Shown: positions 18,153 to 26,614 of the stretch, piece by piece | How positions within the stretch are numbered: the stretch's first letter is position 1 | Layout of the letters: each line of letters begins with the position of its first letter | The notes under the pieces: model-generated | Told to the model about the DNA's origin: nothing | Seen by the model: only the letters and a program-made list of their open reading frames with translations | Database searches by the model: none | Program-made: the position numbers and the translations under genes | Assembly: GCF_003944765.1 (NCBI RefSeq) | Contig: NZ_RWIU01000007.1 | Span: forward strand, 62,001 to 126,000 | DNA: 64,000 bases | Source of the DNA: Hymenobacter perfusus | Lineage (GTDB): Bacteria > Bacteroidota > Bacteroidia > Cytophagales > Hymenobacteraceae | Direction of reading: 5' to 3'

Positions 18153-19349
18153 ATGAAATCGGCATTCGCCTTCCTGGCACTATTCCTATGCTCGTTCTTG
18201 AGCTATGCCCAACCAGCTACCATTGCTTTCGACTCGACTGCCTGGCCAGCGGTGCTGAAACGGGCCAAGCAGGAGCATAAACCCATTTTCGTGTACGCGT
18301 ATGCTCCAGGCTGTCGTTACTGCAAGAAGATGGAACAGACTACGTTCCGCGACAAGGCGGCGGCCACGTACTACAACGCTACATTTCTGGCCTACAAGGT
18401 AAACGTGGCGGCCGATACAGCCTTTGCCCGCCGTTATGATATTGTCGGATTCCCTACCTATCTGTACTTTGATAGTACGGGACAGCCCTTACACCGCAGC
18501 TCTGGTGAGAAGCCAACGGCTGCCTTCCTGGCGGATGCTCAGGCGGCGTTCCAGCCAAGCACGGCCTTCTACGCCTTGCAGCACCAGTATGAGGCGGGCA
18601 ACCGCACCCCCGATTTCCTGTACCGCTACGGGCAGGCTCTACAGTATTCCACCCAGCACCACAAGCCTCAGGCCCAAGTGCTCACGGAATATCTGGTTAC
18701 TCAATCGGCGGAGCAACTGAAATCGGAGAAAACCCTACGGTACATTTTCGAGCAGAACACTCCCCCGGCCGACGAGTTCGTCGTGCAGCATCAGGCTTAT
18801 TTTACGCCTTATTTCCCGGCCACCGCCGTGCAGAAGCGTGCGTACCGAATCCTGGAAAGTCGGGCGCGACAAGCTGGCTCCTCCTCTCAAAACGAAGATT
18901 TCAAATCGGTACGACACCTTGCTTATACTGCCTTCACGGATACAGCGCGGGCTAACGCAACGGCCGTCATCAACTTCTGGGAAGGTCGGCACGATTGGTT
19001 CCGGTACGCGCAGGCAACGCGCCGCTACAGTCAGCTGCCGCAGCCAGACTCGTACACGCTCCGGAAAACTGCCACCTACCTGTACCATTTCGGGAAAGAG
19101 CAAGGACCGCAAAAACAGCAGGAGGCGCTGGGAGAAATACTGAACGTACTACCCATACTACTGCGACAGGAGCGCACCTACGAGAGTTTACTACTGGCAG
19201 CCCGGCTCGCCCAGCAAGCACACCGCCCTGTTCAGGCCCGACAGTTTGCGCAGGAAGCTCTGACACAGGCCCAGCAGGAGCACGAGACAGGTGATGAAGC
19301 TAAGGCACTTCTGACCACGCTGCCGGCCAGTCCGACTCAGAAGCAGTAG
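18153..19349 (+). CDS. Exported thioredoxin-fold protein (CRYC motif)
   Basis: A 398-residue predicted periplasmic protein. A signal peptide (MKSAFAFLALFLCSFLSYAQ) is followed by a thioredoxin-like domain (residues about 25-140) with the redox motif CRYC (PGCRYCKKME) and a cis-Pro loop (VGFPTYLYF). The remaining 250 residues are helical and Gln/Ala-rich with TPR-like spacing. It resembles the thioredoxin-family proteins that Bacteroidota use for disulfide handling in the envelope. An AT-rich stretch with TATCTTCC (about 18110) lies upstream and may be its promoter. Its redox partner is unknown. Confidence 0.8.
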   Translation: MKSAFAFLALFLCSFLSYAQPATIAFDSTAWPAVLKRAKQEHKPIFVYAYAPGCRYCKKMEQTTFRDKAAATYYNATFLAYKVNVAADTAFARRYDIVGFPTYLYFDSTGQPLHRSSGEKPTAAFLADAQAAFQPSTAFYALQHQYEAGNRTPDFLYRYGQALQYSTQHHKPQAQVLTEYLVTQSAEQLKSEKTLRYIFEQNTPPADEFVVQHQAYFTPYFPATAVQKRAYRILESRARQAGSSSQNEDFKSVRHLAYTAFTDTARANATAVINFWEGRHDWFRYAQATRRYSQLPQPDSYTLRKTATYLYHFGKEQGPQKQQEALGEILNVLPILLRQERTYESLLLAARLAQQAHRPVQARQFAQEALTQAQQEHETGDEAKALLTTLPASPTQKQ

Positions 19350-19404
19350 CTGATCTAGAGCGCGGGCACGTACTTTTACCGTTCTACCCGTCGTTTCTCC
19401 GCTT

Positions 19405-20895
19405 ATGCTGCACAGCATCCTGTTCGCTCCTTTTTCCGATGCGGCCCTGCAAGCCCGCTATGAAGCCGCGCTGGCCACCCTCACGGCCGCCGGCACCGAG
19501 GGTGTGCTGCTGGGCAACCTGCCGGTAGCCGGCACGGTGCTGCCCGCCGTGCTGGTGCAGCCGGGCGGAGCGGTTGTTCTTCTGCTGGCGGCGGGCGGCG
19601 GCCAGCTTTCCATTCCGGTGCTGGAAACCGAATCCTGGTGGCTGGAAGGCCAGCCGCTGGCAGGTTTCGAGCCCGACGACAACCCACTACGCCAGTTCCG
19701 GCGGCAACGCGCCGCGCTGGCCGGCTGGCTGGCGCAGCAACCGGAACTGCCCCAGTCCATCGGGGAAACCGACGTGGCGGGTCTGCTCGTGTTTGATCAG
19801 CCGGTGGGTTTCGCGGCGGAGGTCGAGGATCAGTTGGACCTATTGCCCGCCACCGACCAGTTTCAGCTGGTACCGCAGTTGACCCAATTGCCCCGCCGCC
19901 TGGCCCAGTTGCCCACGCGGCTGCAACTGCCCGTTGCCACGCTGGCCGAGTGGGCGGAGGCGCTGGTACAATATGGTCCCGAGCCACCTCAGGCTGAAGC
20001 GGAGGAAAGCACCCCGAAAGAAGCTCCGAGCACTTTTTGGGGGCAGAAAGTCCGGCAGCTCTGGGGCTGGCTGGGGGCCGAGGATGTGCCCGCCGACCCG
20101 CCCTACGGCATCGTACCGGCCGCCGCTGTTGCTGCCAGCCAGGAGGAAAAGCAGCGGCTGGAGCAGCTGCGCCAGCAGGTACTCCAGGAGCTACAGCAGC
20201 AGCGCCGCGACATGGAAGCCCGCGAAGCGGAGCGGGAACTGAGCATTGCCCAACTCCGGGCCCAACTCACGCAGGCGCCCTCCGCCACCGCCGAAGTAGC
20301 CGCTTTGCAAGCCCGTCTCGCAGCCGAAACCCAGGAAAAACAGCAGCTGCAGGCGGCCATTCAGGCCTCTCGCACCGAGGCCGAAACCCGCAACCAGGCC
20401 CTGGACGCCCGTATTCAGCAGCTCGGCCAGCAGCTGGCGCAGCTACAGGCCCGGCCGATGGTAGCTACCATGGGAGCCGTTGGCGGCAATCCGGCGCCAA
20501 CGGCTACCCGGCCACCCGGCGCGCGCCCGGCGCCGGCCAATCCGCCGGTACCGTGGCGGCTGCAGTGGCAGCGCGGCGCGGTGGTGGTGGCTTCCATTGC
20601 GGCGTTGGGCGGCGGTTTGTGGGCCGTAACCCAGCTCCCGGCATGGCTGGGCACCCAGCGGCCAGCCGCCGCGCAGACCGACGCTTCAGCCGAGCCCGCC
20701 GACGATAACGCGGAAGCCGCCGCCCCCACCCTGTTCGATATTCAGCCCGATACCGTGGCCCTCGATTCCGCTGAAACCAGGCCGCTCACGCCGGCCGAGG
20801 AGCAGATTATCACTGCCGACTCTTTGGAACAGCAGGCCCGGCCCGGCGAAATCCTGGACTCCGTAGCCGCTGAAACTCCGGAAGGCGATATTTAG
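19405..20895 (+). CDS. Coiled-coil protein with one transmembrane helix, function unknown
   Basis: A 496-residue protein with a distinct layout: a compact N-terminal domain of about 170 residues (GVLLGNLPVAGTVLPAVLVQPGGAVVLLL), a Gln/Ala/Glu-rich coiled coil (about 230-350), a Pro-rich linker, one membrane helix (about 390-410, VVVASIAALGGGLWAV) and an acidic C-terminal tail. The N-terminal part vaguely recalls NERD nuclease-related domains, but I see no catalytic residues, so that remains a guess. The layout suggests a membrane-tethered scaffold. It runs in the same direction as the flanking thioredoxin-like and MFS genes. Confidence 0.65.
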   Translation: MLHSILFAPFSDAALQARYEAALATLTAAGTEGVLLGNLPVAGTVLPAVLVQPGGAVVLLLAAGGGQLSIPVLETESWWLEGQPLAGFEPDDNPLRQFRRQRAALAGWLAQQPELPQSIGETDVAGLLVFDQPVGFAAEVEDQLDLLPATDQFQLVPQLTQLPRRLAQLPTRLQLPVATLAEWAEALVQYGPEPPQAEAEESTPKEAPSTFWGQKVRQLWGWLGAEDVPADPPYGIVPAAAVAASQEEKQRLEQLRQQVLQELQQQRRDMEAREAERELSIAQLRAQLTQAPSATAEVAALQARLAAETQEKQQLQAAIQASRTEAETRNQALDARIQQLGQQLAQLQARPMVATMGAVGGNPAPTATRPPGARPAPANPPVPWRLQWQRGAVVVASIAALGGGLWAVTQLPAWLGTQRPAAAQTDASAEPADDNAEAAAPTLFDIQPDTVALDSAETRPLTPAEEQIITADSLEQQARPGEILDSVAAETPEGDI

Positions 20896-20907
20896 GCGGG
20901 CCGTACG

Positions 20908-20959
20908 GTGATTGAGTGACAGCCTGAGCGACGCTAAATCACCAATTCAATCAATCACC
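20908..20959. repeat. Partial palindrome, GTGATT-AATCAC family
   Basis: ggtgattgagtg on the left is partly mirrored by caattcaatcaatcacc on the right. It is a shortened relative of the palindromes at 38525, 59008 and 60055, and lies just upstream of the MFS promoter element. Confidence 0.55.
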
Positions 20960-20982
20960 ACAGAACCGGCCGTTTCGGGGGT

Positions 20983-20990
20983 TACCTTTG
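20983..20990 (+). promoter_or_regulatory. Promoter -7 element TACCTTTG, 8 nt before the start codon
   Basis: An exact TAnnTTTG match. A transcript starting at the usual distance would begin within a few bases of the ATG at 20999. Confidence 0.55.
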
Positions 20991-20998
20991 CGGCCGTT

Positions 20999-22204
20999 AT
21001 GCCCGTTACCGCTTCGCCTTCCGCCCCAGTTCGTGTGTACACCGTTGGCTTCTGGCTGATGTGCCTGTCGTCGCTGCTGTTCTTCATGAGCTTCAACATG
21101 CTGCTGCCGGAGCTGCCCGACTACCTCACGCGCCTGGGCGGGGCCGAGTACAAGGGTTTTATTATTGCCCTGTTCACGCTCACGGCCGGCCTCTCGCGGC
21201 CGTTCAGCGGCAAGCTGGCCGATACCGTGGGCCGCATTCCGGTGATGGTGTTTGGCTCCCTGGTGTGCTTCGTGTGCGGCTTCTTTTATCCGTTTACGGC
21301 CACGGTGGCGGCCTTTATGGGGCTGCGGCTGCTGCACGGCTTCAGCACCGGCTTCAAGCCCACCGGCACGGCCGCCTTCATTGCCGATATTATCCCGCTG
21401 GAACGGCGCGGCGAGGCCATGGGCCTGCTGGGCGTGGCGGGCTCGGTGGGCATGGCCGCCGGCCCCATGCTGGGCTCCTGGCTGGCCCTGCACTTCTCCC
21501 TCGATACCATGTTCTACTGCTCCTCGGGCCTGGCCCTGCTGAGCCTGGTAGTGCAGGGAACCATGACGGAAACCCTGCCCCGCGCCCAGCGGCAGCGGTT
21601 CAGCTGGCGGCTGCTGCGCATTGAAAGCTGGGAGGAAGTTTTCGAGCCCCGGGTGCTGGCCCCGGCCCTGGTGACGCTGCTGTGCCTGTTTCCGTTCGGG
21701 GCAGTGCTTACCGTCATTCCTGATCAAAGCCGGGTGCTGGGCCTCATTGGCGAAGACAAGGGCCTGTTCTACACCTGCTACACCGGGGCCTCGCTGGTGG
21801 TGCGCCTGGTAGCCGGCCGCACCTCCGACCGGTACGGCCGCGTGCCGGTGCTCATCGGCTCCTCGCTGGTGATTGTGGCGGCGCTGGTGGTGCTGGCGCT
21901 GGCGCAGTCGGCCCCGGTGTTTCTGGCGGGCGCGGTGCTGTTCGGGCTGGGCACGGGCCTGAACTCGCCCACGCTGTACGCCTGGACGGTGGATTTGAGC
22001 CACCCCGAGCGGCGCGGCCGGGCCGTGGCCACCATGTATATTGCCCTGGAAGCCGGTATCGGGCTGGGAGCCTTGCTGGCGGGCTGGGTGTTTGCCAACG
22101 AGCCAGCCCACCTGCCCTTCGTGCACGGGCTCAGTGCGCTCAGCGTGCTGGCCGGGCTGGGCTACCTGCTGGTGCTGAGCCGGCGCAAAGCGCGGGCCGC
22201 GTAA
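20999..22204 (+). CDS. MFS transporter
   Basis: A 401-residue major-facilitator protein with 12 predicted membrane helices. The family signature between helices 2 and 3 is visible as GKLADTVGRIPVMV, with its second-half counterpart GRTSDRYGRVPVLI, and a motif-C-like glycine-rich stretch (GVAGSVGMAAGPMLGSWL) lies in helix 5. Motif C favours drug or sugar efflux over uptake, but the substrate is unknown. I choose ATG 20999, preceded by the promoter motif TACCTTTG; the upstream frame from 20912 runs through a repeat. Confidence 0.88.
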   Translation: MPVTASPSAPVRVYTVGFWLMCLSSLLFFMSFNMLLPELPDYLTRLGGAEYKGFIIALFTLTAGLSRPFSGKLADTVGRIPVMVFGSLVCFVCGFFYPFTATVAAFMGLRLLHGFSTGFKPTGTAAFIADIIPLERRGEAMGLLGVAGSVGMAAGPMLGSWLALHFSLDTMFYCSSGLALLSLVVQGTMTETLPRAQRQRFSWRLLRIESWEEVFEPRVLAPALVTLLCLFPFGAVLTVIPDQSRVLGLIGEDKGLFYTCYTGASLVVRLVAGRTSDRYGRVPVLIGSSLVIVAALVVLALAQSAPVFLAGAVLFGLGTGLNSPTLYAWTVDLSHPERRGRAVATMYIALEAGIGLGALLAGWVFANEPAHLPFVHGLSALSVLAGLGYLLVLSRRKARAA

Positions 22205-22372
22205 GAAGCGGAGCTTGGTTTTGCCAGCCGTTATGGCTCCGACAGACAGATGTCACCTGACTTTCGCAGACTACCGCCGTCGGCCTTTTATCTTCCCTCC
22301 GGAACCTGTTATCTTTAGTGCCGAATTTTATACAAACGGACCGGCCGGCCGGTTCTTACTTCCTTTATTTCC

Positions 22373-24403
22373 GTGGTTTCTTTTTACGTTAAGCAGATAA
22401 TTGCGCCGGGCCTGGTTACCGGTTTATTGTTGGCAGGAACTGCCCGCGCGCAGGACGCACCCCTGAAATTTGGTAAGCTGGAGGCTAAAGAAGCCGCTAC
22501 CCTGCTGGCTGTGCCCACGGCTGATTCGGCTGCCGCCGAGGTCCTCTGCGACTTTGGGCAGTCCAGCATCCAGGGCAAAAACGAAGGCTTTGAGCTGAAG
22601 TTTGAGCGTACGGCCCGGCTGCTTATCCGCCGCCGGGCCGGCTACGATAACGCCACGGTACGTGTGCTGCTGTACCACGACCCCAAGGGCGGCGGCCGGG
22701 AAGAGCTGCTACAGCTGAAAGGCCTGACGTACAACCTGACGGGTGCTACGCTCAGCAAAGAGCCACTGCGCACCGAGGCCGTGTTCAGCCGCAAAGTGGA
22801 TGACCGCCTGGATGAGTATGCCTTTACGCTGCCCAACGTGCGCGAGGGTTCCATTGTGGAGTTCACCTACGTAATTAAGTCGCCGTTTCTGTTCAACCTC
22901 CAGGACTGGCAGTTTCAGCGGGATATACCCGTGCGCTGGAGCGAGTACCGCACGACTATTCCCAGCTTTTACCGCTATAAGGAGCTAACGCGCACGTACT
23001 GGCCCTTCGCCCTCAACGAAACCGGAGCCAAAGCGTACGCCACCACCTACCGCGAGGACACCCGCACTTCCTACGGCTCCATCCCGACGGGCAGCGGCAA
23101 CAGCTACACCATTACCACCCAGGCCCTCACGCGCCGCTGGGTCCAGAAAAACCTGCCCGCTTTCCACCCCGAGTCGTTCATGACCACGGAGCGCGACTAC
23201 CTGAGCCGGGTTGATTTTGAACTGGAGCGCATTCAGTTCGATGAAAAACGCCCGCCGCAGTTCATCGTGGGGAGTTGGGAGGAAATTGAAAAAGAGCTGC
23301 TGGAAAAAGAAAGTTTCGGGCAGTACCTGCGCGCCACCACCGCCCTGAGCACCGCCGCCGCGCCCCTGCGCACCCTCTCCAACCAGGTAGAACGGGCCGC
23401 AGCCGTCCGGCAGTTGGTGCTGGCGGCCGTGGGCTACAGTGGTGCGCCCGGCACCCACACCCGGAACCCGGCCAAAAAAGTGGTGGAACTGCGCAAGGGC
23501 AACGCGGCCGAGGTGAACCTGCTGCTGGTAGCCGCTTTACGCGCCGCCGGCCTCAACGCCCAGCCGCTGTTGCTGAGCACCCGCGCCCACGGCCGCATTC
23601 AGACGGAGCTGCCCGTGGTCAGTCAGTTTAACTACGTAGTGGCCCACGTGGCCCTGCCTGGCGGTCAGGAGCTACTCTTGGATGCCACCGACGCCAGCCT
23701 GCCGCCCACCCTACTCCCCGACTACTGCCTGAACGGCCAGGGCCGGCTGCTGGGGCCGGCGGGCAAGTGGGTGAACCTGACCGAAAACGCTCCCCATCTG
23801 CTCTACACCAACGCCCGGCTAACGGTAACCGCTCAGGGCGAAATCCAGGGCAGCATCCGCCAGGAATATGCTGGCTACGCCGCCTCCGACTACCGGGTGC
23901 CGCTGCCGGCCCTGCGCCAGCAGTGGCAGCAAGCCCACCCCGACTGGCAGATCAGCCAAGCCGAAACCGCCGCCCCCGACGTGGCCAAGCCCGTGACCCT
24001 GGAACTGAAGGCCAGTCTGCCCGGCGCGGAAGCAGCGGCGGCCACGCTGTATCTGCGGCCGTTGCAGCAGCTGTTCGTACCGGCCAGCCCATTTAAGCAG
24101 GCCGAGCGGCTGTATCCGGTTGATCTGGCCACTACCCGGCGGCTGGAGTGCGTGGCAACGCTGACGCTGCCCCCTGGTTACGCCGCTACCGAGTTGCCGG
24201 CTAATATGCAGTTGGTTTTGCCTGATAGTGGCGGGCGTTTTCTGTTTAATATCAGCCAGCCCACCCCGCAGACCATTGCGCTGCAAAGCCGCCTGCAGTT
24301 GGCAAAAGCACACTATTCGGCAGAGGAGTACCATGCCCTGCGGGAGCTCTATACCAAGGCCCTTGCCAAGCTGGCCGAACCGATTGTGTTGCAGCGGCAA
24401 TAA
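22373..24403 (+). CDS. DUF3857/transglutaminase-fold protein, catalytic residues lost
   Basis: A 676-residue exported protein. After a signal peptide (ending near TARAQ) comes a DUF3857 domain (residues about 30-330; SEYRTTIPSFY) and a transglutaminase-like core. At the nucleophile position, where active members have GDC, it reads GNAAEVN (A378 replaces Cys), and the His position has Tyr (FNYVVAHV), so it is probably not an active transglutaminase. Start is GTG 22373, which begins the signal peptide. It is closely related to the next gene, suggesting tandem duplication. Role unknown, possibly a scaffold or binding protein in the periplasm. Confidence 0.85.
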   Translation: MVSFYVKQIIAPGLVTGLLLAGTARAQDAPLKFGKLEAKEAATLLAVPTADSAAAEVLCDFGQSSIQGKNEGFELKFERTARLLIRRRAGYDNATVRVLLYHDPKGGGREELLQLKGLTYNLTGATLSKEPLRTEAVFSRKVDDRLDEYAFTLPNVREGSIVEFTYVIKSPFLFNLQDWQFQRDIPVRWSEYRTTIPSFYRYKELTRTYWPFALNETGAKAYATTYREDTRTSYGSIPTGSGNSYTITTQALTRRWVQKNLPAFHPESFMTTERDYLSRVDFELERIQFDEKRPPQFIVGSWEEIEKELLEKESFGQYLRATTALSTAAAPLRTLSNQVERAAAVRQLVLAAVGYSGAPGTHTRNPAKKVVELRKGNAAEVNLLLVAALRAAGLNAQPLLLSTRAHGRIQTELPVVSQFNYVVAHVALPGGQELLLDATDASLPPTLLPDYCLNGQGRLLGPAGKWVNLTENAPHLLYTNARLTVTAQGEIQGSIRQEYAGYAASDYRVPLPALRQQWQQAHPDWQISQAETAAPDVAKPVTLELKASLPGAEAAAATLYLRPLQQLFVPASPFKQAERLYPVDLATTRRLECVATLTLPPGYAATELPANMQLVLPDSGGRFLFNISQPTPQTIALQSRLQLAKAHYSAEEYHALRELYTKALAKLAEPIVLQRQ

Positions 24404-24569
24404 GTTGCGCAGCGAGGGTTGTACAGGAGCCGGATAAACAGGATATTTCGGTTCCGCTGCTCCGTCCGTACTTCTCTACACCTATTTGTAGTGCTTTGTT
24501 GCCTGCTCTGCTGCCGGAGCCGGGAATAGTATTCTCCCCTGATATTTCCATCTTCTACCCCTTGCTGGT

Positions 24570-26609
24570 ATGATTTCACCTTTACTCCGCCGGCTGCTAC
24601 TGGCTGGCGTCTGCGGCGGCGCGTCAGTGTCATTGGCCCACGCCCAGGCCGACCCCATCAAATTCGGCAAGATTAACGAGCTGGACCTTACCGCCCAGAA
24701 CTTCGCGGCCGATAGTGCCGCCTCGGCCGTGGTGCTGTGCGACTTTGGCCGCTCCCGCTTCGAGTACAACGACGGGCAGTTCCGGGTGGTATTTGAGCGC
24801 GTGACCCGCATCAAAATCTTGAAAAAATCGGGGTACGATGAGGCCACCGTGCAGGTGCCGCTGTACCACAAAGCCACCAACGAAGAGAAGCTCACCAGTC
24901 TGCGGGGCTTCACCTACAATCTGGTGAATGGCCAAGTGGTGAAGGAGAAGCTGAATTCCGACGCTATTTTCCGGGAGGAAAGTACTCCTAACATCACCAT
25001 CCGCAAGTTCACCATGCCCAACGTGCGGGTAGGATCAGTGATAGAATACTCTTACTTGGTCGTGTCGCCTTTCACCTTCAACTTTCAGGACTGGACGTTC
25101 CAGCGCGAAATTCCGGTGCGCTGGAGCGAGTACCGGGCGGCTATTCCGGAGTATTTCGACTACAAAATGCTCATGCAGGGCTATGAGCCACTGGAAGTGC
25201 AGGAGCGCAACGAAGCAACTACCCAGTACACCATCAGCTGGTCGTCGAAAATGGAATACGGGGAGCGTACCTCCGGCGGCTCGACGGTGGTGACCCCACG
25301 CGTGACCAACCACCGCTGGGCCATGAAAGCGGTGCCCGCCATGCGCGAGGAGCCCTACATGACCACCACCAACGACTACATTTCCAAAATTGACTTTGAG
25401 CTGGCCGGCATTAAGTGGCCCGATGAGCCCTACAAAGCCGTAGCTAACTCCTGGGAGAAAATTGACACCGAACTGCTCAATGATGAGCAATTTGGCAGCC
25501 AGCTCAACAAGGGCGGTTTCCTGAAAGAGCAGCTGACGCCGCTGCTGGCCCAGACCACCGACCCGGCGGCCCGCGTAGCCGCCATTCATGACCTGGTGCG
25601 CCGCAGCGTGAAGCACAACGGCAACAACGCCGTGTATGCCTCCAGCACCGTGCACCGGGCCTACGACCAGAAAACCGGCAATGCGGCCGACATCAACCTG
25701 TTGCTGGTGGCGGCCCTGCGCCAAGCCGGCTTCCAGGCCAACCCCGTGCTGCTGAGCACCCGCAACCACGGCCGCATGGAAACCGGCGTGCCGCTGCTCT
25801 CGCGCTTCAACTACGTGCTGGCCCACGTAGCTTTGCCCGAAGGGAAGGAGATGCTGCTGGATGCCACCGAGGAGCTGGCTCCCTGCGGCATGCTGCCGCA
25901 CCGCTGCCTTAACGGCGTGGGCCGGCTGGTGCTGCCCAAAACCGGGGCCTCGCGCTGGATTGAGCTTAAAACCAACGACCGGCTGCTTTCCTACCGCCAG
26001 ATCAGCCTGACGGTGGATGAAAAAGGTGGCTTCAGCGGGAAAGTCCACCAGGAGCATGCCGGCTATCTGGCCCTGAGTCAGCGGGAAAAGCTGCGCAAGC
26101 TGGGGGAAAAGAAGTACGTGGAAGAGCTGGCCGCCAGCCATGAGGGCTGGAATATTCCTGCCTATACCTTTAAGGAGCGCGACGCGCTGCACCGGCCGCT
26201 CACGCTGGAATATGAGTTTGCCAGCGCCGGGGGCGATGCACCCGCCGGCACTATTTACCTGAACCCGCTGCGCGACTTCGGTGCCGATAAAAACCCTTTC
26301 CTGCACGAAGGCCGCCGCTTCCCGGTGGACTTCGGGACGGCGCTGGACGAAATCGTTATGGTGAACATCACGCTGCCGGCCGGCTACGAGCTGGAGGAAA
26401 CGCCCAAGCCCATGACCATGGAGCTGCCGGAAAGCGGGGGCCGCTTCACCTATGCCATCCAGCCGGGCACCGGCATCATCCAGATTGTGAGCCGCATGAA
26501 CCTGAGCCGGCCAGTATACTCAGCGGAGGAATACGCGTACCTGCGCGAATTCTTTGCCCGCATGATGGCCAAGCAGAGTGAGCGACTGGTCCTCAAAAAG
26601 AAGGTATAA
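24570..26609 (+). CDS. DUF3857/transglutaminase-fold protein, catalytic residues lost (paralogue 2)
   Basis: 679 residues, with the same domain order as the preceding gene: signal peptide (MISPLLRRLLLAGVCGG...AHAQ), DUF3857 domain and transglutaminase fold. It shares long blocks with gene 1 (PVRWSEYR, NLLLVAALR, a LLSTR-HGR stretch). The nucleophile position is again Ala (GNAADIN, A372) and the His position Tyr (FNYVLAHV). It ends 5 bp before the third member, so these two are likely co-transcribed; the gap to the first is 166 bp and may hold its own promoter. Function unknown. Confidence 0.85.
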   Translation: MISPLLRRLLLAGVCGGASVSLAHAQADPIKFGKINELDLTAQNFAADSAASAVVLCDFGRSRFEYNDGQFRVVFERVTRIKILKKSGYDEATVQVPLYHKATNEEKLTSLRGFTYNLVNGQVVKEKLNSDAIFREESTPNITIRKFTMPNVRVGSVIEYSYLVVSPFTFNFQDWTFQREIPVRWSEYRAAIPEYFDYKMLMQGYEPLEVQERNEATTQYTISWSSKMEYGERTSGGSTVVTPRVTNHRWAMKAVPAMREEPYMTTTNDYISKIDFELAGIKWPDEPYKAVANSWEKIDTELLNDEQFGSQLNKGGFLKEQLTPLLAQTTDPAARVAAIHDLVRRSVKHNGNNAVYASSTVHRAYDQKTGNAADINLLLVAALRQAGFQANPVLLSTRNHGRMETGVPLLSRFNYVLAHVALPEGKEMLLDATEELAPCGMLPHRCLNGVGRLVLPKTGASRWIELKTNDRLLSYRQISLTVDEKGGFSGKVHQEHAGYLALSQREKLRKLGEKKYVEELAASHEGWNIPAYTFKERDALHRPLTLEYEFASAGGDAPAGTIYLNPLRDFGADKNPFLHEGRRFPVDFGTALDEIVMVNITLPAGYELEETPKPMTMELPESGGRFTYAIQPGTGIIQIVSRMNLSRPVYSAEEYAYLREFFARMMAKQSERLVLKKKV

Positions 26610-26614
26610 CGGCT

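Noticed and set aside
25035-26306. 423-residue minus-strand frame over the second DUF3857 gene
   Set aside because: Shadow frame; the plus-strand gene has signal peptide and paralogy.
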